From Elusimicrobiota bacterium (GTDB lineage: Bacteria > Elusimicrobiota > Elusimicrobia > UBA1565 > UBA9628), in contig JAHFCF010000006.1 of NCBI GenBank assembly GCA_023249645.1, positions 1 through 56,123 on the forward strand: 56,123 nucleotides of DNA. Reading direction: 5' to 3'. Positions 36,201-42,838 of the stretch are shown piece by piece. The notes below the pieces were generated by a model. It was not told where the DNA came from. It worked only from the letters and a program-made list of their open reading frames with translations, and made no database searches. Numbering within the stretch: the stretch's first letter is position 1; each line of letters begins with the position of its first letter. The position numbers and the translations under genes are program-made.

Positions 36201-39200
36201 GGCGACGTTTCCGAGAGAGGGCGTCTGGTCGCGGCGCTTTCCAGCCCGGATCGTCGAGCGCGCTTGAGCGCTGTCTGGCTTTTGGGACAGCTGGCGGACA
36301 AGGCCACGTCCGTCGAAGCGGAAGCCTTGAGCGCCGTGGTCAAGAATCGCTCGGAAGAGCATGAGATCAGGCATAAGGCGCTGGCCGCTCTGTCCAACCT
36401 GGTCACGCAAAGGACCGCGTCCTCGACCATGACGGACACGGTGATCAAGGACATCCTGGAGGCCTGCGGCCGCCAGGGCGATGATCTTCTGCGCACGGCA
36501 TTCAAGTTCTTGCGCATCGCCCGGCGTTCCCAGGCCTTTGTGGCCCGCCTGCGTTGCGACGCCGTGAAGCCCCAGGTCTCTGATTTTATCCTGCGCCACA
36601 AGGCCGCGATCCGCGTTCCCGGCCACTTGGGCGACATCGTCAACCTTCTGGCTGAGCTCGTCGGCCAGCGGTTGGATCTGCCGACCTTGCCGATGGATCC
36701 GGCCGGCGAGGGAGTGGCCGGCGTGGATCCGGAGATGGGAGCTCTGGACGTGCTCGTGAGCGCACCGGTCGGCCAGCAGCTTTCGGATCTGAGCCCGGAG
36801 ACCTTGTCCCAATACGAAACCGAGAAGAAGACCGAGCTGCCCCTTTCGCGCTCGCTGTGGCTCAGCGTGCCTGTCCACAAGATGCTCGCCTTGCGCTTCG
36901 AGCTTGAAGCGCGCGGTTTTAGAGTGGAGGTGTCCAAACCGGAATATGCGCTTTCGCTCAGATTGGCGAATCCAGCCTGGAATGGCTTGACCGTCGATCC
37001 TTCGGCCGGGCCGGCGGCGATCGCCGCCGACGCCGATCTGTCCTTGGTCCGCGTCGCCGCGTCAGGCGCCGTCTCAGAGGCCAAGGTCATGGCTGTCTTG
37101 GAATCTCTGGCCGCTCGCCGCGATCTAGCCCAGCCCATGGTGATTTCTCTGAGCCTGGGACAGCCGGTCTCCTCCGACTCTCCCTTGACGCGCCTCATCA
37201 ACCGTCTGCTGCTGAAAAATATCCTTGTGGTCCTGCCTGCAGGCAACGAGGGACCCTCTGCAGATTCTCTCTCAGCCCTGGCCCAGGGCGCTCCCTGGGC
37301 CGTGGTCGTCGGCAGTCTGCAGGCTTACTCATCCCGGGGTCCGGCTGTTTCCTGGAGGGATGCTGCGGACGATGGGGCGGGCACCGGTGTCGCGGCTGAG
37401 CATACGGCTGCCGCGCTTCATGCCATGGTCCAGCTGATGATTGAGAGACTGGGCAAGCTGCCTGAGGGCTCTTCCTTTTATATTAAGGATCTGGCGCGGA
37501 GTGTCTTGAGTCCCACCGGCCTCTTGGATGAGTCCAAGGCCATGGAGGTTTTGAAAGCCAGACTTTCCGACCCCGCGGAGGTGGAACGCCAGTGCGCCCA
37601 GGTCCTGGCCGCTGTCCACGGTCCGCTGGCTAACGCTGCTGAAAAACAAGCGACAGTGCTTCAAGCACTGGAGAATTCGATCTTCTCTGCCGTTCGTCGG
37701 ATCAGCGGCAAGGCGCAGGCCAAGCCGCGCATGATCGCGTCGGCGGGCGATGAAGACCGGCCCGCTCCTCAAGAGTCCAAGCGCCGAAGCGTCCCGGCCA
37801 AGGATTCTGTCGAGCAGTATGTGCGGGAGAGGAAAGCCGTGCTGGGCGGCGGGAGCACTCCTCAGGGCTGGCCCCAGCAGCCTCATGCCTTTTCGATGAT
37901 GAAGGGAAAGCCTTTGCCGGCGCGCAACGCGGGCCTGGATGGCTTCCTTTATAGCCGGTTGGAGATTCAAAGCGAGGGGGGGGGCAATCAGCTGGATCCG
38001 GGCGCTCTCGACAAGGATTTCGCCTATCTCAACGATCTCTTGGTTCCTTATCGATGGACCGCGCCGCTGCGCCAGGAATTGAAAAAGCTGTGGAGCTCAC
38101 CGATCCCTTCGGAGGAGAAGAGCCGGCGCCTCGATGGACTGTTGGCGGCTGCGGTCAAGGGGTACCATGCCGAGTTGGAGGCCGCGGATGCCTCGGATTG
38201 GTTCAGGGAGGCGGCCATCTACGAGATCCCGGCCAAGGCCTACAACCGGCTCAAGGACGATAAGAACTTCTTCGATTCCTTGGATGACGAGGAGATGAAG
38301 CGCGTCAAGGACATGGGCTTCAACACGATCTGGCTGCAGGGCATCTTCAAGATCGGGAAGATCAACCGCTTCTGGCCCTGGGGCTCTCCCTATTCCCTGC
38401 ATGGCTATCATGCCGACGACTTGTTCGGCGGCGATGAGGCCTTGAAGAGCGCCATCCGGCGCGCCCATGCCCTGGGCTTGAAGGTGATCGTGGACCAGGT
38501 GCCCAACCATGTGGCCTTGGACAGCGAGCTGGTTCAGCTCTATCCCGAGGCCGTCATCCACATCGTACCGCCGCAGCATCTCTCGGTGTCGGAGATCCAG
38601 GCTCAGGCGCCGCCGGGCTTCTTCTATATGGAGACGGAGCGCTATCCGGAGAACGGCCGCCGCGTGCACAAGAAGATCCTGGTCAAGCACCCGCGCACGG
38701 ATGAGGGCGGCTATTGGCTCGAGCAGGCGCAGATCGACTACACGCAGATGACGGCGCGCGAGTGGCAGGTCTCGCAGGCCGTGCGCCTGGCCTCGGAGAT
38801 CGGCGTGGATGGCTTCAGGCGGGACATGGCCTACTACATCTCGAATGCCCGCTATTTCAGCAAGTGGCAGCAATATCTGATCGAGGATCGCGACAGGAGC
38901 GCCGGCTGGGCGCGCGAGGCTTTGGGCCGGTTCCTCCAGGGCTTTGAGGAACGCTGGGAGAAGGTCAAGGCGCATGAGGTGCTCGAGGACATGACCTGGG
39001 CTCCCAAGCAAGCCAAGCCCTCGGCCGTCATGTTCGACGAGGCCTACGGCTTCGAGACCAACCTCTCCGTGATCGGCACCAACGGCGTCTACAACAAGAA
39101 CAACCATGACGAGGCCTTGGGGCAGATCGGGCTCTACGATGCGGTGCACAGCCGCGTCGCGGACTGGATCAGCGCGGCCTTGAGGAACGTCGCCTTCAGC

Positions 39201-39872
39201 ATCTTCCAGCGCGGCGGCCTGCACCTGCTCAACTTCATCTGCACGCATGACACGGAAGGCAACCCGGTGGATAAGTTCGGCCAGTTCCTGAAGGCCACGG
39301 CTTTGATGGTGCTTCTGCTCAGGCCCATGCTCAGTCATGCCGGTATGGAGCAGGGTGTGGGCCAGTGGGAGAATATCATCGGCGATCTGGCCCATTCCCA
39401 GGATCGGGAGAAGTTCGTCCCTTATGACATCGAAGCCCTGCTCAATTGGGCCAAGGCCGACCCGGACCTCCAGGGATTCTTGAAGTTCGTCCTCGCCAAG
39501 TCGGCCGACTATTCCGAGCTCATCTCGGACGGAGCCATGGATGTCTTGAGGCCCACGGACAAGACGTCGATCGCCGGCTACACGGTCAGCGGCCCTGGTC
39601 CGCACGGCCGCAAGACCATCCTGGTCGCCGGCAATTTCTCCCATGAGCATGCGGGCGGCTGGTTCCGCTTCCCGGCTGTGCTGGCACCCTTCGGGGCCTT
39701 CAAGCCCGATCCAACGAAAAACTACATCCTGCGCGAGATGGCCCATCCCTGGCCCAACGGCCAGCCGATCATCTACAGGGCCTCGGGCCGCGAGATGGCT
39801 GAAAAGGGGCTCTACCTGGGGCTGGACGGCGGCAATTATCATCTTTTCGAGATCGAGGAAGCCGGTCCCTGA
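33201..39872 (+). CDS. Giant exported fusion: subtilase, HEAT repeats, decayed subtilase, GH13 amylase
   Basis: The protein has about 2,223 residues, with a signal peptide (MLKKAIAVLLCALLSGAPAL) and a Pro/Ala-rich linker to about residue 105. Subtilase S8 domain: D547 (VVDTGG), H568 (WDGHGAHVA), S765 (RMSGTSQAQPMAAA). HEAT-like repeats occupy about 905-1060. A second S8-like region at about 1250-1410 keeps VISLSLG and VVLPAGNEGP, but the serine motif reads GTGVAAEHTAAA, so it is probably inactive. GH13 domain from about 1670: VDQVPNH (D1765-H1770), GFRRD with D1875, FDEAYG with E1947, CTHD with D2017; all catalytic acids are present. The in-frame GTG at 33195, overlapping the upstream stop, is an alternative start. 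Numbering is from ATG 33201. Confidence 0.88.
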   Translation: MLKKAIAVLLCALLSGAPALAAEIPKAGAAGSGEVPASKAMVVYNPFPFFTPNPVAPAAAAPAPDMKLPSLPPAAIPAPPGMPQPVDGPGPSSGPVPVQKPQTPHLTLRQAKAQVSSALLNLAFYGYGLWRGRSVTDANFDDFKRAEVFAGRLDAGLAELVQPHRGRGVGLAQDGVIQLRPELIAAPRLFHRVLQEQLGHWYADPTRGPPAGLLPGDRVAPLQHILQRARVSLALAQSYELLVLNAASPDLKDPELYRRLSGHQDLAVDVREEDPLQVLNDPKNIERFPRMVVGQSSRALAPEGSAEAQRLSQTIEQLEGVAALAQKSDRLDWTVRKFWQQTASSRLKDTQIYRLVASLYQALPDHGVVLLPFSPGELGLPAWEQFLRFWTAADGGSFHGECVDRHDGSHVLVLTKVEDRVTLRLRPKQGHVAVSILDADLTPEGRTKAREDLAAAGFGPQLERFDKLGVRILHVLGEDAGPTQIFITVPKKNAQAIENGNPSVLFHARSSIDDFEPELLQARRMHQVGRVWKQQINGQGGLAVVVDTGGREGKNIVGDEGMEGWDGHGAHVAAIIDSLDKIFRGLAFGARVLMAKVSSPIAQGISDCSIMAGSVWALQMGADVISLSLGRLGSSTADLCVYLSQLMGRKNANGEHPLVLASAGNPGPFDQSMSQPGAARGVFSVAAAVTKTVMAFFSASGYDEDGTNYYRRRRYLKPDAAARGGDLTSGPNPYEHGVVSEKSRHSPQSPADLPGGRQTRMSGTSQAQPMAAAIALLVKRAMRLFQAETDFVRENYPLVLSAILKRTAADMENPTWLQQGAGLLDAYAAVKLVAAESGRSWLGWCSRLVGRAAPEAWSWVRRYQAVLDLEDRIFETIRVPEMSDWDNEDEQPSPMSQAQIDAVFKKAVNDALPRLLEALKDPVWLIRHQAVWTLVNLNAPKSVPALMDAALNDADGRVRRMAFVVLAEMSSHTANARLKEAVKDPRWEVPLFAAYALARHGDVSERGRLVAALSSPDRRARLSAVWLLGQLADKATSVEAEALSAVVKNRSEEHEIRHKALAALSNLVTQRTASSTMTDTVIKDILEACGRQGDDLLRTAFKFLRIARRSQAFVARLRCDAVKPQVSDFILRHKAAIRVPGHLGDIVNLLAELVGQRLDLPTLPMDPAGEGVAGVDPEMGALDVLVSAPVGQQLSDLSPETLSQYETEKKTELPLSRSLWLSVPVHKMLALRFELEARGFRVEVSKPEYALSLRLANPAWNGLTVDPSAGPAAIAADADLSLVRVAASGAVSEAKVMAVLESLAARRDLAQPMVISLSLGQPVSSDSPLTRLINRLLLKNILVVLPAGNEGPSADSLSALAQGAPWAVVVGSLQAYSSRGPAVSWRDAADDGAGTGVAAEHTAAALHAMVQLMIERLGKLPEGSSFYIKDLARSVLSPTGLLDESKAMEVLKARLSDPAEVERQCAQVLAAVHGPLANAAEKQATVLQALENSIFSAVRRISGKAQAKPRMIASAGDEDRPAPQESKRRSVPAKDSVEQYVRERKAVLGGGSTPQGWPQQPHAFSMMKGKPLPARNAGLDGFLYSRLEIQSEGGGNQLDPGALDKDFAYLNDLLVPYRWTAPLRQELKKLWSSPIPSEEKSRRLDGLLAAAVKGYHAELEAADASDWFREAAIYEIPAKAYNRLKDDKNFFDSLDDEEMKRVKDMGFNTIWLQGIFKIGKINRFWPWGSPYSLHGYHADDLFGGDEALKSAIRRAHALGLKVIVDQVPNHVALDSELVQLYPEAVIHIVPPQHLSVSEIQAQAPPGFFYMETERYPENGRRVHKKILVKHPRTDEGGYWLEQAQIDYTQMTAREWQVSQAVRLASEIGVDGFRRDMAYYISNARYFSKWQQYLIEDRDRSAGWAREALGRFLQGFEERWEKVKAHEVLEDMTWAPKQAKPSAVMFDEAYGFETNLSVIGTNGVYNKNNHDEALGQIGLYDAVHSRVADWISAALRNVAFSIFQRGGLHLLNFICTHDTEGNPVDKFGQFLKATALMVLLLRPMLSHAGMEQGVGQWENIIGDLAHSQDREKFVPYDIEALLNWAKADPDLQGFLKFVLAKSADYSELISDGAMDVLRPTDKTSIAGYTVSGPGPHGRKTILVAGNFSHEHAGGWFRFPAVLAPFGAFKPDPTKNYILREMAHPWPNGQPIIYRASGREMAEKGLYLGLDGGNYHLFEIEEAGP

Positions 39873-39898
39873 CCTAGGGCTAAAGTCCTATATCCGTC

Positions 39899-39964
39899 TA
39901 GGTCCAAAGTCCGTCTTTTCTTGCCCTTAAGACCCAGTCATTTTCTCTCCCGCGGGACTATACT
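39899..39964 (+). promoter_or_regulatory. Shared secretion-regulon promoter, copy C (before exported amylase)
   Basis: TAGGTC (39899-39904), 26 bases, GACCCA (39931-39936), 22 bases, TATACT (39959-39964). TTGCCC lies at 39921-39926. ATG follows at 39983 after a GAGAGAGGG stretch. It is the best preserved of the five copies. Confidence 0.6.
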
Positions 39965-39982
39965 ATCGCGAGAGAGGGAAAA

Positions 39983-42061
39983 ATGTCCAGGAAAGGACGT
40001 CGGTGGCTCCAGTCGACCCTGAGCATCCTTTTGTCCGCCGTCCTCGTCGTCCTCTCCCCCGGCCTGGAGTGCTACGCCGGCTCCAACCCTGTTCCCCGCA
40101 ATAACCCGTCCGGCGTGCCGCCTGCGGTCGTCGGTCTTCCCGCGTCAGAGGTCGTCAAGATTCCGTTGACTCAGCCGCCGTTGGCCGATGCGCCCGGCGC
40201 CATCCAGGGTCCGGTCCTCCCTCTTAAAGACGGTGGTCCTGCGCTTTTCATCGCGCCCAGCGCACCTAAAGAGGTGGCTGCTTCCGCAGATGGCGGTCAG
40301 CACAAGGTTCTGCCTGCGACTTCTGCCAAACAGGGAGTGCCCGCTGCGGGCCTTCGCCAGGCGCAAGCGCGCATCGAGCCGCAGCTGCGCGATCCCTTCG
40401 CTCCCAAGCCCTTTGACCCTCTCGTGGGCAGCCAAGCGCCTGTTGCCAAGGGCGCTCCTGACTCTTTGGCCAAGATCTCCACTCTCGTTGACCCCGATCG
40501 CGTCTATGCTTCTTCGCCGGAGGACTGGCGCGATGAGGTCCTCTACTCCATCATCTTCGACCGGTTCGCCCGCAGCTCCAACGCCCAACCCTTGGGAGAT
40601 CCTCGGGACGGTAAAAGCCGCCATGGCGGCGACATCCCCGGCCTCATCAGCCAGCTCGACTACATCAAGAACCTGGGCGTGACCGCGATCGTGCTCAACC
40701 CCGTCATCTTGGGCGTCCCGGAGGCCTATCATGGCTACGCGCCCCTGAACCTCCTGGCCGTGGACCCGCACCTGGGGACCATGGAGGATTTCAAGAGGCT
40801 CGTGGATGAAGCGCACAAGCGCGGCCTGCGCGTCATCTTCGACATGCTCATCAACCATGTGGGACCGGCCTGGGAGTACGAGGGCAAGAGCGACTGGGTG
40901 GGGATGGACCAGCCGCCCAAGAAGATCGGCGTCTGGAACCACGAGATCTTCCCGATCGAGCTGCGCGGCCCCGAGAATTTCACCCGCCATGGGGTCATCA
41001 ACGACTGGCATAACCCGGAGCAGAGGATCAATGGGGATTTCATCCCCAATTACAGGCATTTGGCCACGGACAATCCCGCAGTCCAGGCCAAGCTCATCCA
41101 GATCGCCTGTTGGTGGCTCAAGGAGACCGATGTCGATGGATTGCGCATCGATGCCTTTGCGCACATCAACCCGGTCTTCCGCACGCGCTTCATCAAGGAG
41201 ATCCGGCAGTACGCCTCCCGATTGGGAAAGAAGAACTTCTTCATTCTGGGAGAGAACTCGACCGGGGTGGACGGCGAGATCGCTCAGGATTTCAGCCAGG
41301 CCGCCCCTGACAGCGAGTACAACTATCCCGAGTATCGCCGCATCAACCGGGCGCTGCACGGCCAGGCTCCGACGAGGGTCATAGAGGACAGCTTTAAGGA
41401 GCTCCGAAGGAGCGTCGATAACTTCAGGAACATGCTGCGCTTCATCGACCTGCATGACACCTATCGTTTCCTGAGGAATGGCGAACCTGTCAGCCTGCTC
41501 ATGATGGCCATGGCTTTCCTCGTCTTCGCCATCGGCATCCCCCTGGTCTATTACGGCACCGAGCAAGCCTTTCGGCACAGGACGGATCGTCTGGCGCCCG
41601 AGGGGCCTGATTTCCCAGCGGACCCGGAGAACCGGCAGGATATGTTCGCGCAGGGCCAATACAAGACCCCCAGTTCGGCCGGCGATAAATTCGACATGAA
41701 ATCTCCGACTTATCGGCATCTCAAGCAGCTCCTGAGCCTGCGTGAGAAGTATCCGGCTTTGCGCCGCGGCGAGCAGATCCCGCGCTGGTACGATCCCTCC
41801 GGCCCTGGCCTCTATGCCTTCAGCCGCATCTATCAGGGCCAGGAAGTCCTGGTTGTGCTCAACACCGCTCAGGACGGCCGTTCCGCTGCCATCGAGGTCA
41901 CGGCTGACCTGATCCCTCCCGGAACCGCGCTGGTCGATGGGCTCGATGCCGGCTACCAGGCCATGGCGTTTCACACCGCCGAAGGCAAATCTAAGGTCTT
42001 CGTCGAGGTCCCGCCTCACGGAGCGCGCGTCCTGGTGCGCCCGGCGAAGAAGAGCCGCTAG
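39983..42061 (+). CDS. Exported GH13 alpha-amylase-family enzyme
   Basis: This 692-residue protein has a signal peptide (RRWLQSTLSILLSAVLVVLS), a Pro/Ala-rich spacer of about 130 residues and a complete GH13 barrel. Region I is DMLINHVG. Region II is VDGLRIDAFAHI with nucleophile D390. Region III is ILGENSTG with acid/base E424. Region IV is FIDLHDTYRF with H491 and D492. A C-terminal beta domain ends the protein. It likely hydrolyses alpha-1,4-glucans outside the cytoplasm. The DRFARSS opening and HxGYAPLN region match amylase/cyclomaltodextrinase relatives. It follows the giant gene by 110 bases with its own promoter copy. Confidence 0.9.
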   Translation: MSRKGRRWLQSTLSILLSAVLVVLSPGLECYAGSNPVPRNNPSGVPPAVVGLPASEVVKIPLTQPPLADAPGAIQGPVLPLKDGGPALFIAPSAPKEVAASADGGQHKVLPATSAKQGVPAAGLRQAQARIEPQLRDPFAPKPFDPLVGSQAPVAKGAPDSLAKISTLVDPDRVYASSPEDWRDEVLYSIIFDRFARSSNAQPLGDPRDGKSRHGGDIPGLISQLDYIKNLGVTAIVLNPVILGVPEAYHGYAPLNLLAVDPHLGTMEDFKRLVDEAHKRGLRVIFDMLINHVGPAWEYEGKSDWVGMDQPPKKIGVWNHEIFPIELRGPENFTRHGVINDWHNPEQRINGDFIPNYRHLATDNPAVQAKLIQIACWWLKETDVDGLRIDAFAHINPVFRTRFIKEIRQYASRLGKKNFFILGENSTGVDGEIAQDFSQAAPDSEYNYPEYRRINRALHGQAPTRVIEDSFKELRRSVDNFRNMLRFIDLHDTYRFLRNGEPVSLLMMAMAFLVFAIGIPLVYYGTEQAFRHRTDRLAPEGPDFPADPENRQDMFAQGQYKTPSSAGDKFDMKSPTYRHLKQLLSLREKYPALRRGEQIPRWYDPSGPGLYAFSRIYQGQEVLVVLNTAQDGRSAAIEVTADLIPPGTALVDGLDAGYQAMAFHTAEGKSKVFVEVPPHGARVLVRPAKKSR

Positions 42062-42077
42062 CTCATCCCATCAATAG

Positions 42078-42095
42078 ACTGTGTCCGGACACAGT
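42078..42095. repeat. 18-base perfect palindrome
   Basis: ACTGTGTCCGGACACAGT is a perfect palindrome 16 bases after the stop of the exported amylase. It lies between two convergent genes. It could be a protein-binding site or a short mobile-repeat remnant; no T-run follows, so it is not a classical terminator. Confidence 0.7.
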
Positions 42096-42181
42096 TGCCC
42101 CTACTGGAGATAGACCACGACTGGGGGGCCCTCTCACCTATCCCGTCTGAGTATGTCCTATGACTTCGCTGGCTGGGACTT

Positions 42182-42700
42182 TTACTTCTGCTTCTTGGAA
42201 GGAAGCAAGTCTGAATGGAAAGCGCGACGGAAAGCGATCTCCATGGTCGTCGGGAGCTCGGGCTTCTCGAAGGCCTGAGCGGCTTTGCGGGCCTTGTCGA
42301 GGGCTTTCTGGGCGGATTTCATCCCGGTCTTGTCGGGGGATCGTGTCTGCGCCGCCGTGCTCGCCTTGGCGGATGAAGGATGGACGGCTGTGCCTGAGCG
42401 CCAGGTCGCCGGTTTTGCCGACGGGGCCGTAGGGTCTGGGGTGCCGGCTGGCGGCGCAGCGCCCAGACCGGATGAGCGCCAGAGGGCGGGGTCGACGGCT
42501 GGCGGCGCCCACTCGCTTTCATGCTTCATCGCTTGAAAAGATTGCCAGTAGGGGGTGCCGGACATCGTCCCAAAAGCACCCAGGAACCGGGGCGCGGCGG
42601 ACTTCCCGGGGACGTTCTGTGCGCCTGCTTTCACTGCGCAGGGCACGATGACGACTGCCAGCAGGAGGGCCAGGACCCGGAAGAAGTTTTTCTGTTTCAT
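42182..42700 (-). CDS. Exported Pro/Ala-rich hypothetical protein
   Basis: This 172-residue protein has a signal peptide (MKQKNFFRVLALLLAVVIVP) and then a low-complexity Pro/Ala/Ser region (AAPPAGTPDPTAPSAKPATW). A short Lys/Ala helix (SAQKALDKARKAAQAFEKPE) and a basic end follow. I recognise no family. It has the same head, signal peptide plus Pro/Ala-rich stretch, as the amylases and the metallopeptidase of this region. A related promoter arrangement precedes it on this strand. AGAGG lies just before the ATG. Confidence 0.65.
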   Translation of the reverse strand: MKQKNFFRVLALLLAVVIVPCAVKAGAQNVPGKSAAPRFLGAFGTMSGTPYWQSFQAMKHESEWAPPAVDPALWRSSGLGAAPPAGTPDPTAPSAKPATWRSGTAVHPSSAKASTAAQTRSPDKTGMKSAQKALDKARKAAQAFEKPELPTTMEIAFRRAFHSDLLPSKKQK

Positions 42701-42720
42701 AAGGCCTCTTTACTGCTCAT

Positions 42721-42778
42721 AGTTTAGTGCGTTTGCCGTCCCAGCTCCAGGGGCCTTGGACCTATCCGCGCCTGGGTC
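42721..42778 (-). promoter_or_regulatory. Shared secretion-regulon promoter, copy D (weaker match)
   Basis: On the minus strand TAAACT (42721-42726) lies 22 bases from GCCCCT (42749-42754), at the position where the other copies have GACCCA. TAGGTC (42759-42764) and GACCCA (42773-42778) are present further upstream. The parts are the same but rearranged, so this is the weakest copy. The same 138-base gap must also hold the promoter for the plus-strand gene at 42839. Confidence 0.4.
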
Positions 42779-42838
42779 TTAAGGCCTAGACGCGAAAGCG
42801 CCTGGAAATTGGTAAAGTATGGCCGATCCCGCGCCCGC

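Noticed and set aside
34728-36878. 716-codon open frame on the minus strand
   Set aside because: It is antisense to the subtilase and HEAT parts of the giant protein, whose catalytic motifs are clear on the plus strand.
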